11,763 nucleotides of DNA, taken from NCBI GenBank assembly GCA_039029915.1, contig JBCCFD010000236.1, positions 1 through 11,763 of the forward strand, read 5' to 3'. This document shows positions 1 to 6,046 of this stretch, piece by piece. The stretch is from QQUD01 sp039029915 (GTDB taxonomy: Bacteria; Chloroflexota; Anaerolineae; Promineifilales; Promineifilaceae). The notes beneath the pieces were generated by a model, which made no database searches, was not told the DNA's origin, and saw nothing but the letters and a program-made list of their open reading frames with translations. The number at the start of each line of letters is the position of its first letter. Position 1 is the first letter of the stretch. A program made the position numbers and the translations under genes.

Positions 1-918
1 CAATATTTACCCGGCAATACCTCCGAAACATTATGGACAGAGTATCTGCCCCATAGCCAGCTCCCTCAAATCTTTAATCCAGACTCAGGCTTTTTTCAAA
101 ACTCCAACAACGATCCGTTCCAAACGACGCTTAATCCAGAAAATCCAGACCGCGACGCCTATTCACCCACATTGGGCATCACCGACCCGATGTCAAACCG
201 CTCATTGCGCTCCTTAGAGCTATTCGGAAATGACGAAAGCATCACCTATGATGAGTTTGTTGAATATAAGTATGATATGGGTTTCCATCCCGACTCTGAC
301 CTGATCCGCGCCATCCATATGATTTTGGATGCCCCCGCACCAGCAGATTCAGCCCAAAACCAGGCTTATAATTTGCTAGCTGAGTGGGATTATCAAAGCA
401 ATCCCGAAAACAAAAGCACCGCTATCGCCATATTGACCCTTTATTATCTGCTGGAAAATGACAATGTGGATATTTCTGTCTCAAATATGGTTGGGGGAGC
501 GTTTACACAGGCAGATGCGATTGATAGTTTTGAGAAAGCCGTAGCGTTGATGATGGAGAATTACGGCCGTATTGACGTTGAATGGCAAGAGGTCAACCGC
601 CTCATTCGGGGCGATGTGGATTTAGGCATCGGCGGCGCCCCAGATGTATTGCACGCTGTTTACGGTGATTTGGGAGAAGACGGCCGTTTTCGTGGCATTG
701 CGGGAGACTCCTACGTCATGATTATCGCATGGGATGCTGATGGCAACCTAACATCCGAGAGCATTCACCAATACGGTAGTGCCACGCTCGTTGAAGATTC
801 TCCTCATTACGCCGATCAGGCTCCGATCTTCGTTCAACGGGAACTCAAACCTGTTTGGATGGATGAGGCAATTATTCGAGAGAATTTGAATTCAGCATAT
901 GCACCCGGAGAGGAGTAA
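1..918 (+). CDS. Penicillin acylase family protein (Ntn-hydrolase), C-terminal part; 5' end outside the window
   Basis: The frame is open from the first base to the TAA at 916-918 (305 residues), so the gene is truncated by the window edge; the in-frame TTG at 172 is not the real start. The visible part matches the C-terminal half of the beta chain of penicillin/acyl-homoserine-lactone acylases: a QNSNNDPF motif at residues 33-40 of the fragment (family form QNANN-P), a DPMSNRSLR stretch, then GDSY near residue 236 and SPHYADQ near residue 267, followed by the usual close KPVW. Known members are secreted or periplasmic amide hydrolases that mature by autocleavage at a serine; that serine and the signal peptide would lie upstream and cannot be seen. 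The substrate cannot be told from this fragment. An SPFH gene follows 71 bp downstream on the same strand. Part of this gene (around 514-570) recurs as a remnant at 2432-2506. The gene carries two ACGGCCGT octamers (563, 680). Confidence 0.85.
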   Translation, partial: QYLPGNTSETLWTEYLPHSQLPQIFNPDSGFFQNSNNDPFQTTLNPENPDRDAYSPTLGITDPMSNRSLRSLELFGNDESITYDEFVEYKYDMGFHPDSDLIRAIHMILDAPAPADSAQNQAYNLLAEWDYQSNPENKSTAIAILTLYYLLENDNVDISVSNMVGGAFTQADAIDSFEKAVALMMENYGRIDVEWQEVNRLIRGDVDLGIGGAPDVLHAVYGDLGEDGRFRGIAGDSYVMIIAWDADGNLTSESIHQYGSATLVEDSPHYADQAPIFVQRELKPVWMDEAIIRENLNSAYAPGEE

Positions 919-989
919 CGTGTAAACCCAAAAGTATCCTGCAGTCAAGCATTCATCTGTCTTATATTCACGGTTTGGAAATTACCTTT

Positions 990-1715
990 ATGAAAAATAT
1001 GCCTAAAAATACAATCCTAAGACTCTTGATAGTCATCATTGGGATCGTTGGCATCCTCATCACCATCTCATCTCTTGGCCAACACTTCTATATCTCACAA
1101 CCTGTTTCAGAGATCGAAGTTGGTATTCAGTTCCGTAACAACCAAATTCACGACATTGTCGGCCCCGGTGTTTATAATGACTTTGGCCCCTTTGTACAGC
1201 TAGAAACCATTTCTCAAGCAGCTGTTTTCTTCCGCGTTGAAGACTCTGACATTATTACCCAAGACGAAAAGCGTATCGGTTTGATCGTCACAGGTGATGT
1301 TTTCCGCCCCGGCCTCAACAGTGCTGATCTTATTCGCGAAAATTGGACTCGTCACCAAGATTTATATGCGAGTGATGATGAGATCGTCCAGCGTATCACT
1401 AACTTTACCCGCCAAGCGATGAAAGTTTGCGTGGGCGAAAGAACCTTCCACGATAGCTTTTTTGTTGGTACGGATCGCGTTGACTTACAAATGTGTATCA
1501 GTGAGAACGTTCAACAACAGGCGAATGTGCTCGGTTTGCGAATTGGAAACGTAGACGTGCCGGATCTCATTTTGTCACCAGAAGATCAAGCTGCCCTTGA
1601 TGAACTCATGCAATGTCGTATTGAAGCAGAACAAGCTGTTCAAGAGCAGCTCAACGATGGGGAAGATGCGTCAGAAGAACAAATTTTTCAAGCAATTGAA
1701 AACGAATGCAATTGA
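990..1715 (+). CDS. Short membrane-anchored SPFH/prohibitin-family protein, copy 1
   Basis: A 241-residue protein with an N-terminal membrane helix (about residues 9-30) and an SPFH (band 7/prohibitin) domain from about residue 40 to 205, then a short tail. It is clearly paralogous to 1720-2442 and 3160-4380, sharing FRNNQ, VGPG-Y-DFG, FRVED, RIGLIVTGDV and the block TRQAMKVCVGERT. SPFH proteins form membrane-bound oligomers that scaffold or regulate membrane proteins and proteases; a specific role cannot be assigned. The ATG at 990 is preferred over the one at 975 because it aligns with the start of copy 3, and the sequence before it (GGAAATTACCTTT) resembles the leader of copy 3. Compared with copy 3 the protein lacks about 165 residues of coiled coil. 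It ends with Cys209, 30 residues, Cys240, Asn and stop, a layout shared with copy 2. Likely topology is N-in with the SPFH domain outside the membrane. Confidence 0.85.
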   Translation: MKNMPKNTILRLLIVIIGIVGILITISSLGQHFYISQPVSEIEVGIQFRNNQIHDIVGPGVYNDFGPFVQLETISQAAVFFRVEDSDIITQDEKRIGLIVTGDVFRPGLNSADLIRENWTRHQDLYASDDEIVQRITNFTRQAMKVCVGERTFHDSFFVGTDRVDLQMCISENVQQQANVLGLRIGNVDVPDLILSPEDQAALDELMQCRIEAEQAVQEQLNDGEDASEEQIFQAIENECN

Positions 1716-1719
1716 TGGT

Positions 1720-2442
1720 ATGAAAAAGATGTCCACAAATACAATCCGAAGCTTCTTCGTATTCGCACTAGGGATTTTTGCTTGCTTCATTGCTCTGGCA
1801 TATTTTGGCCAAATGTTTTACTTCTTAGAAACCGTTGCAGAGCAAGAAGTTGGTTTGCAGTTCCGCAACAATCAACTTCGCGCCGTCGTCGGTCCGGGTG
1901 AATACAGCGACTTTGGTTTCTCAGTCCAGTTGGAGACTATCTCCACAAAACCTATTATCTTCAACGTAGAAGACCCTGAAATTATCACCCAAGACAAACA
2001 GCGAATTGGTTTAATTGTTACAGGTGATGTTTCCCGACCCGGACTTAACAAGCCTGAACTCATTCGCGAAAATTGGCCCCGCTACCGGGATTTATATACA
2101 AGTGATGATGTGATTATTCAGCGTATCGCAAACTTTACCCGCCAAGCGATGAAAGTTTGTGTGGGTGAACGAACCTTACATGACGCTGTCACTGGTACAT
2201 CTCGTGAAAATTTAGAGTTTTGCATCAATGGGAATATTCAACAGCAAATTAATGAGATCGGATTGCGCATTGATAATTTAGATGTGCCAGAAATTATTCT
2301 GTCACCAGAACTACAAGCAGCGGTTGATGAAATCCTTGAGTGTGATTTGGAAGCTAACAATCCAGCCCTAGATCAGCTCCAAGCTGCGGCTGAAGTATTA
2401 GCAGAACAAGCTTATGAGAAAGGCGTAGAAAAATGCGATTAA
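1720..2442 (+). CDS. Short membrane-anchored SPFH/prohibitin-family protein, copy 2
   Basis: A 240-residue paralog of the flanking SPFH genes: membrane helix at about residues 9-32, SPFH domain to about residue 205, then a truncated helix. The same open frame reaches back to 1597, but that part is only an out-of-frame reading of the end of copy 1. The ATG at 1720 aligns exactly with the start of copy 3 (a constant offset of 1440 bp). It lies 4 bp after the copy 1 stop, so translational coupling is likely; no good Shine-Dalgarno is visible. The alignment with copy 3 continues through the first coiled-coil turns (LAEQA) and then breaks at about position 2431, where sequence related to the acylase gene begins. 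The last residues, Cys-Asp-stop, are therefore encoded by the junction. Cys208 and Cys239 are 30 residues apart, as in copy 1. A 37-nt tract (1839-1875) is identical to copy 3, hinting at gene conversion. Confidence 0.83.
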   Translation: MKKMSTNTIRSFFVFALGIFACFIALAYFGQMFYFLETVAEQEVGLQFRNNQLRAVVGPGEYSDFGFSVQLETISTKPIIFNVEDPEIITQDKQRIGLIVTGDVSRPGLNKPELIRENWPRYRDLYTSDDVIIQRIANFTRQAMKVCVGERTLHDAVTGTSRENLEFCINGNIQQQINEIGLRIDNLDVPEIILSPELQAAVDEILECDLEANNPALDQLQAAAEVLAEQAYEKGVEKCD

Positions 2443-2506
2443 TAGCTTTGAGAGGGCTGTAAAATTAATGCTGAAGAATTACGGTCATAGTAATGCTCAA
2501 CGGTAA
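2432..2506 (+). pseudogene. Remnant of the penicillin-acylase gene (internal fragment)
   Basis: Read in the frame starting at 2432, this stretch gives N-A-I-N-S-F-E-R-A-V-K-L-M-L-K-N-Y-G-H and stops at 2504-2506. The complete acylase gene at 514-570 encodes D-A-I-D-S-F-E-K-A-V-A-L-M-M-E-N-Y-G-R. By hand count 41 of 54 bases match (2435-2488 against 517-570), with many of the differences at third codon positions. It has no start of its own, and its beginning overlaps the end of the SPFH copy 2 gene in another frame. It is best read as the join of a tandem duplication that brought an inner part of the acylase gene to the 3' end of an SPFH gene. A much shorter piece with the same opening (N-A-I-D, 1705-1716) is left between copies 1 and 2. 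Confidence 0.7.
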
Positions 2507-2540
2507 GAAAATAATTGTCTTGTGCTACAAGATACCGTTT

Positions 2541-2652
2541 AAGTGTTCCGAAGTTTCTAATTTGCAAACCCCTTTAGATGAAAGCTTCGGAACCTCGAGG
2601 AAACGAAGTTCATTGTCGCCGTTTTATTCAAAGCAGGAACTTCGTTTCACAT
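2541..2652. repeat. 112-bp double-hairpin intergenic repeat, copy A
   Basis: First of three copies of a 112-bp unit (the others are at 2653-2764 and 5769-5880). It holds two consecutive stem-loops. The first is GTTCCGAAG (2545-2553) pairing with CTTCGGAAC (2585-2593), 9 bp perfect. The second is GAAACGAAGTTC (2600-2611) pairing with GAACTTCGTTTC (2637-2648), 12 bp perfect. No open frame crosses it. The unit starts and ends without a visible target duplication and is directly followed by copy B, head to tail. This looks like a mobile-derived or REP/BIME-like intergenic element; its identity is not recognised. Confidence 0.85.
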
Positions 2653-2764
2653 AAGTGTTCCGAAGTTTCTAATTTGCAAACCGTGTTTGATAAAACCTTC
2701 TGAACCTCGCGGAAACAAAGTTTGCAGTCGTCGTTTTATTTAAAGCAGGAACTTCGTTTCACTT
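2653..2764. repeat. 112-bp double-hairpin intergenic repeat, copy B
   Basis: Head-to-tail with copy A and of the same length, about 86% identical by hand count. The first 30 bases are the same as in copy A and changes cluster in the loops. Both stems are weaker here: the first has one C/T mismatch (CTTCTGAAC arm) and the second has an A where copy A has G (GAAACAAAG). Copy B therefore looks like the more decayed of the pair. Confidence 0.83.
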
Positions 2765-2815
2765 AAAGGTATGGGTAACATGTGGAGTAAATGAGGAACA
2801 GATCTTTAAATCTTC

Positions 2816-2845
2816 TTGACAACATCCTACCTTTGTTAACATAAT
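2816..2845 (+). promoter_or_regulatory. Sigma70-like promoter upstream of the full-length SPFH gene
   Basis: A consensus -35 TTGACA at 2816-2821 and a -10 CATAAT at 2840-2845 are separated by 18 bp. Transcription would start near 2852, giving a leader of about 300 nt before the SPFH start at 3160. It would give the full-length SPFH gene a transcript separate from the two short copies. Confidence 0.5.
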
Positions 2846-2850
2846 TATAG

Positions 2851-2891
2851 GGTATCTATTTAATTCACCGCTTTATTATCAATTAGATACC
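2851..2891. promoter_or_regulatory. Inverted repeat at the expected transcription start (operator or leader hairpin)
   Basis: GGTATCTA at 2851-2858 is repeated in inverse as TAGATACC at 2884-2891, 8 bp perfect with a 25-bp AT-rich loop. It begins at the expected start of transcription of the promoter at 2816-2845, the usual place for a repressor operator or a 5' RNA hairpin. Which of the two it is cannot be told. Confidence 0.4.
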
Positions 2892-3146
2892 AGCCCATCA
2901 TTTGAAACTTTTCAAGACACTGCGCGTAAATTGGGGCAATACAGTTTGCACCAAAATTAGAGCAACTCGATGAGAGCAAGCAGTTCCCTCATCATTGACG
3001 ATTTTCATCAAAGAATCTTAGCAAATTAGGACAAATATTTAGCTGGACTCTAGATCAGACAGGTTTGTTATCTAGCACCAAGTCAAGTGGCAACAAACCC
3101 GTCAGTTCTAATCAGCAAAACATTTGTCCTTCCTAAAACCCTATTT
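2892..3146. other. Intergenic stretch without a recognisable gene
   Basis: Both strands carry only short frames without homology that I recognise. The only small structure seen is GATGAG (2969-2974) facing CTCATC (2988-2993). The last 60 bp weakly resemble the leader before SPFH copy 1, as expected if the two genes are duplicates including their upstream region. If the promoter at 2816 is real, this is the 5' leader of the full-length SPFH gene. Confidence 0.5.
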
Positions 3147-3151
3147 GGAGG
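3147..3151 (+). promoter_or_regulatory. Shine-Dalgarno that fixes the start of the full-length SPFH gene
   Basis: GGAGG lies 8 bp before the ATG at 3160. It decides against the in-frame ATG at 3124, which has no such site and would add 12 residues unmatched in the paralogs. Confidence 0.75.
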
Positions 3152-3159
3152 TTACCTCT

Positions 3160-4380
3160 ATGGAAAATGTGCCCACAAATGCAATTCGAAGAATCATTAC
3201 CGCCATCATTGGCATCATCGTCATCTTTATCGCCATCTCATTCCTCGGCCGATTCTTCTACTTCTTACAGCCCGTTGAAGAGCAAGAAGTTGGTTTGCAG
3301 TTCCGCAACAATCAAATTCGAGCTGTCGTTGGCCCCGGTGTTTACAATGACTTTGGGCTATTTGTTCGGCTGGAAACCATATCTTCAAAAGCCATCTTCT
3401 TCCGCGTTGAGGACCCAGAAATTATTACCCAAGACAAACAGCGTATTGGTTTAATTGTCACCGGTGATGTCTTCCGTCCACAAATTGGTAATTCAGATAT
3501 TATTCGTGCTAACTGGTCGAGCTATCAAGATGTGTATACAAGTGATAGTGCAGCTGTTCAGCGTATAGAAAACTTCACCCGTCAAGCAATGAAAGTTTGT
3601 GTCGGCGAGCGAACCTTTGATGACAATATCATCGGTACGGCTCGTGATGATTTGAGAATTTGTATTATCGATAGCGTACAATCACAAGCTGATGAAATTG
3701 GGTTACGTATTGAAAACTTGGTTGTGCCTGAAGTGATTTTGTCTCCCGAAGTTCAGGCAGCGCTCGATGAAATCGTACAAAGTCGCTTACAAACTGAAAA
3801 AGCGGCCCAAGATCAGCTCCGAGCCGAAGCAGAAGCATTAGCTGAACAGGCTCGTCAGGAAGGTGAAATTCGGGTTGAACAAAGTCGTTTGCAAGAACAA
3901 ACGCGTCAACAGATCTTGCTGGCGCAGCTCGAACAAGAGCGTCTCGATGCCCAACTTGTGGTTATCGAAGCTGAACGTGCCAACGATTTAGCCAGATTGG
4001 AAACAGAAAATGCACGTATTGCGGCTGAAAAAGCAAATGAATTGCTGGCTGCTGAACGGGACATTGAAATTAATGCAACGCTTGCTGAGGCTGCGATTGC
4101 AAAGGCGGAGGCTGATGCAGCATTCCAAAAAGTATTAGCTGAAATCTACGCTGGTAATCCTGAATACGTCCAGCTATTGCTTGTACAAGCCAACGCTGAT
4201 GCCCTAAATCCAGCTGACAAAATTATCTTCACGCCTGAAGGTACAGTACCAACACTTGTGCTACCCGGTCCAGGCATTGTGCCAACGGTTGAAACGACCA
4301 ATACGGCCGTTACCGTTGAGCCTGAGCCAGAAATTGTGACTGAGTCAGGCGACTCAGACGACTCAGAGAGTTCACCATAA
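3160..4380 (+). CDS. Full-length membrane-anchored SPFH/prohibitin-family protein, copy 3
   Basis: A 406-residue protein. Order: short cytoplasmic start, membrane helix at about residues 10-33, SPFH domain at about 40-205 (FRNNQ, RIGLIVTGDV, FTRQAMKVCVGERT), and a long Ala/Glu/Gln-rich coiled coil at about 205-325. A conserved FQKVLAEIYAGNPEYVQLLLVQ block follows, then a Pro-rich and finally acidic, Ser/Asp-rich tail. Prohibitins and the HflK/HflC proteins, which share this order, assemble into large rings or cages on the membrane through the coiled coil. This one can probably oligomerise in that way, while the two short paralogs upstream lack most of the coiled coil. Two cysteines in the SPFH domain are shared by all three copies, in line with an outside location. 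It has its own candidate promoter (2816-2845) and a strong Shine-Dalgarno, and ends 8 bp before a strong hairpin. One ACGGCCGT octamer lies at 4303. Confidence 0.9.
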   Translation: MENVPTNAIRRIITAIIGIIVIFIAISFLGRFFYFLQPVEEQEVGLQFRNNQIRAVVGPGVYNDFGLFVRLETISSKAIFFRVEDPEIITQDKQRIGLIVTGDVFRPQIGNSDIIRANWSSYQDVYTSDSAAVQRIENFTRQAMKVCVGERTFDDNIIGTARDDLRICIIDSVQSQADEIGLRIENLVVPEVILSPEVQAALDEIVQSRLQTEKAAQDQLRAEAEALAEQARQEGEIRVEQSRLQEQTRQQILLAQLEQERLDAQLVVIEAERANDLARLETENARIAAEKANELLAAERDIEINATLAEAAIAKAEADAAFQKVLAEIYAGNPEYVQLLLVQANADALNPADKIIFTPEGTVPTLVLPGPGIVPTVETTNTAVTVEPEPEIVTESGDSDDSESSP

Positions 4381-4387
4381 GCAAAAA

Positions 4388-4425
4388 TCCCGTAGAGCGG
4401 GAAATATATTTCTCGCTCTACGGGA
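4388..4425. terminator. Strong hairpin between convergent genes, likely bidirectional terminator
   Basis: TCCCGTAGAGCGGGAAATA pairs with TATTTCTCGCTCTACGGGA, a near-perfect 38-bp palindrome whose only irregularity is one G-T pair. Read on the minus strand it is followed at once by TTTTTGC, the classic shape of an intrinsic terminator for the minus-strand gene ending at 4540. On the plus strand it sits 8 bp after the SPFH stop with only a weak T-run behind it (CATTTCATTT), so termination should be stronger for the minus strand. Confidence 0.85.
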
Positions 4426-4479
4426 CATTTCATTTAGCTTTGAATAATATTCTTTTTGTAATTTACTGCTTTGTAACCA

Positions 4480-4495
4480 AGGTATTTAAATACCT
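4480..4495. other. 16-bp perfect palindrome
   Basis: AGGTATTTAAATACCT reads the same on both strands. It lies in the gap between the two convergent genes, 45 bp past the end of the 108-aa gene. It could be a weak second terminator stem or a protein binding site; nothing else speaks for either. Confidence 0.35.
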
Positions 4496-4539
4496 CTTCT
4501 CCAAAAAATTGACGATTGCTTATGTGACGAAGTATTTAC

Positions 4540-4866
4540 TCAGCCAAAGCGGCCTGTCAAAATTAATACCCCAAATCCAATTGCAACAATATCTAACAAA
4601 ACCAAGGCAATAATAATTAATCTTTGGAAAGGGGTAAAAGCGCCAAGCGAGAACCCACCGCCGCTGTTGCCCTCCATCTCTTCAATATAATCTTCGTCGG
4701 CATCAATCTCGTCAAATGAAGATTCTGAACGAGCGGCCTGCTGCCTAAACATATCCTCAAACCCATCATCTTCTTGAATGGGTTCAATAGCATCTGAATT
4801 TTCGCCTAAATCGTCTTCAAAATTAAAGTCATCATCACCAAAAACGCTGTCAAAATCTGCTGACAT
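4540..4866 (-). CDS. Small acidic protein with one C-terminal membrane helix, function unknown
   Basis: A 108-residue protein not recognised as a named family. The first 66 residues are extremely acidic (26 Asp/Glu against 2 Arg) and low in complexity. A Gly-rich hinge at about 67-76 follows, then one hydrophobic helix at about 81-105 and a short RFG end. This is the layout of a tail-anchored protein with the acidic part in the cytoplasm. The ATG at 4866 is preceded by GAGGA with 5-6 bp spacing, a credible ribosome site. It lies 69 bp after birA on the same strand and ends at the strong hairpin at 4388-4425, so it may be the last gene of a birA transcript. The acidic part could bind a basic partner or act as a disordered tether, but no function can be stated. 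Confidence 0.75.
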   Translation of the reverse strand: MSADFDSVFGDDDFNFEDDLGENSDAIEPIQEDDGFEDMFRQQAARSESSFDEIDADEDYIEEMEGNSGGGFSLGAFTPFQRLIIIALVLLDIVAIGFGVLILTGRFG

Positions 4867-4893
4867 GAAGTCCTCGCTTATTAATAAAGTAAA

Positions 4894-4910
4894 CCGAAAA
4901 TAGTTTTCGG
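4894..4910 (-). terminator. Small hairpin downstream of birA, possible weak terminator
   Basis: On the minus strand CCGAAAA and TTTTCGG form a 7-bp stem with a 3-nt loop, followed by TTTACTTTATT. It lies between birA and the small acidic gene. The stem is AT-rich and the T-run is broken, so at most partial termination is expected. Confidence 0.4.
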
Positions 4911-4935
4911 AGAATAATAGGCTATCTGATTTCTA

Positions 4936-5757
4936 CTAATTGTCAAAATTGGATCGAAGGGTAACGTCACCCGCTTGGACAGTGTGGTGTTGACCTTGAT
5001 TATCGAGAACAATAAGGTGTCCCACTTCGTCAACATTAACGGCCGTTCCCTGTAATCGAGCCTGATTGCCAAGCCGCGTGACCGTTACCGGCTGTCCAAG
5101 CGTGACTAGCAGCTTGCGCCAATCTGCTACAGGCGAAGCGCCCTGTTTGGTCTGCTCGTACAGCAGTTCCATTTTTTCTAAAATGAGACAAAACAGCTCG
5201 GTACGATTAACCAGTTGACCAGAGGCGATTTTCAAGCTGGTTGGTGGAGTTATGGCTTCAGGCAAATCTGCTGCTTCAAGATTGACGTTCATGCCCATGC
5301 CGTAAACGGCTGTTTTTAATTGGCCATCATTATGAACATCTCCCTCAACCAAAATTCCCGTAAACTTATGCCAAGCCCCATTTTGCAAAATAACTAAATC
5401 ATTAGGCCACTTTACTCTAACATCCAAACCCACTAGTTCAGCAATCGCTTCCGAAGCTGCCAAGCAACCAATCATCATAAGCCAGCTACTCTGAACAGCT
5501 GGCCAATCAGGGCGAAACAAGACAGAAAACAGCAAAGACGTGCTAGGGGGGGCAACCCAACTTCTTTGATGACGGCCCTTTCCAGCACTCTGAAAATTCG
5601 TTAGGTAAACTGTTCCTTCTGGCAACTCAGCACGGGTTGCCGCTGTTTTTAACTCTGTGTTTGTCGAGCCAATCTCCTTGAAAAAAGTGTAATGTTGTCC
5701 TAACCAGCGTGTCTTTAACAAAGAGTGTATCCGTGATTTTTCCAATTCTTTTCCCAT
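4936..5757 (-). CDS. birA: Biotin--[acetyl-CoA-carboxylase] ligase, monofunctional
   Basis: A 273-residue cytoplasmic enzyme that activates biotin with ATP and attaches it to a lysine of biotin carboxyl carrier proteins such as the acetyl-CoA carboxylase subunit. All catalytic motifs are visible: STNTELK at 31-37, the biotinyl-AMP loop GKGRHQRSW at 59-67 (E. coli GRGRRGRKW), KWPNDL at 116-121, TGILVEGD at 133-140 and GMGMNVNL at 153-160, then the small C-terminal beta domain from about 225. There is no N-terminal winged helix; the catalytic domain starts almost at once, so this is a class I ligase without the DNA-binding repressor function. The ATG at 5755-5757 has only a weak ribosome site (GGAAG, very close). 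A copy of the 112-bp repeat begins 12 bp upstream and so lies in its 5' leader. One ACGGCCGT octamer lies at 5039. Confidence 0.93.
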   Translation of the reverse strand: MGKELEKSRIHSLLKTRWLGQHYTFFKEIGSTNTELKTAATRAELPEGTVYLTNFQSAGKGRHQRSWVAPPSTSLLFSVLFRPDWPAVQSSWLMMIGCLAASEAIAELVGLDVRVKWPNDLVILQNGAWHKFTGILVEGDVHNDGQLKTAVYGMGMNVNLEAADLPEAITPPTSLKIASGQLVNRTELFCLILEKMELLYEQTKQGASPVADWRKLLVTLGQPVTVTRLGNQARLQGTAVNVDEVGHLIVLDNQGQHHTVQAGDVTLRSNFDN

Positions 5758-5768
5758 ATCTTCCGCTT

Positions 5769-5880
5769 ATGTGTTCCGAAGTTTCTAAATCGAAAACCTT
5801 GGTAGATAAAAGCTTCGGAGCCTCGAGGAAACGAAGTTTGTGCCCGCCGTTTTATTTATAGCAAGCGCTTCGTTTCATTT
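5769..5880. repeat. 112-bp double-hairpin intergenic repeat, copy C
   Basis: The same unit as at 2541 and 2653, with the same length and orientation. Stem 1 is GTTCCGAAG (5773-5781) with CTTCGGAGC (5813-5821); the one change relative to copy A gives a G-T wobble, so pairing is kept. Stem 2 is GAAACGAAG (5828-5836) with CTTCGTTTC (5868-5876), 9 bp. The loops differ from copies A and B much more than the arms. It occupies the region just upstream of the minus-strand birA start. Confidence 0.85.
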
Positions 5881-5903
5881 TATAATAAAAAATTCATCGA
5901 ACT

Positions 5904-5943
5904 TGTTCCAGATTATAATCAAATTATGTTTGACTCTGGAACA
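5904..5943. promoter_or_regulatory. 9-bp inverted repeat overlapping a -35 box, candidate operator
   Basis: TGTTCCAGA (5904-5912) and TCTGGAACA (5935-5943) are exact inverse copies separated by 22 bp. The right arm overlaps the end of the -35 hexamer of the promoter at 5930-5957. The left arm lies beside a TATAAT-like run on the other strand, facing birA. A dimeric regulator bound here could control both divergent genes. Confidence 0.45.
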
Positions 5944-5957
5944 GCAACGCTTATAAT
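5930..5957 (+). promoter_or_regulatory. Sigma70-like promoter for the S1-domain gene
   Basis: TTGACT at 5930-5935 and a perfect TATAAT at 5952-5957 are 16 bp apart. Transcription would start near 5964, leaving a leader of about 168 nt before the ATG at 6132. Confidence 0.55.
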
Positions 5958-5970
5958 TAGTGGATAATAA

Positions 5971-6046
5971 AAGCTTCCCTTGTTTCCTTTTGTAGTGTTC
6001 CGTAAATATAGTTTTTGTAAAATTGCTTTTGGATCACTGGAAGCTT
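5971..6046 (+). promoter_or_regulatory. Nested inverted repeats in the leader of the S1-domain gene
   Basis: Outer arms AAGCTTCC (5971-5978) and GGAAGCTT (6039-6046) are perfectly complementary. Just inside, AGTGTTCC (5994-6001) and GGATCACT (6031-6038) pair at 7 of 8 bases. Together they would fold almost the whole first half of the predicted leader into one stem. E. coli S1 represses its own mRNA through a structured leader, so the position is suggestive, but nothing here proves that role. Confidence 0.4.

Noticed and set aside
172..174. TTG start for the acylase fragment
   Set aside because: The same frame is open back to base 1 and the upstream residues carry family motifs (QNSNNDPF), so the gene simply continues past the window edge.
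1597..1719. 41-residue N-terminal extension of SPFH copy 2
   Set aside because: It is an out-of-frame reading of the end of copy 1; the ATG at 1720 aligns with the start of copy 3.
2541..2764. CRISPR array
   Set aside because: Two 112-bp units abut directly with no spacers, and a third lies 3 kb away; the repeat is far too long.
4914..4946. Promoter for the small acidic gene (TTGACA and TATTAT on the minus strand)
   Set aside because: The spacing is 21 bp, too long for a normal sigma70 promoter.
5994..6010. Fourth copy of the 112-bp repeat (AGTGTTCCG start)
   Set aside because: Only about nine bases agree; the rest of the unit and both stems are missing.
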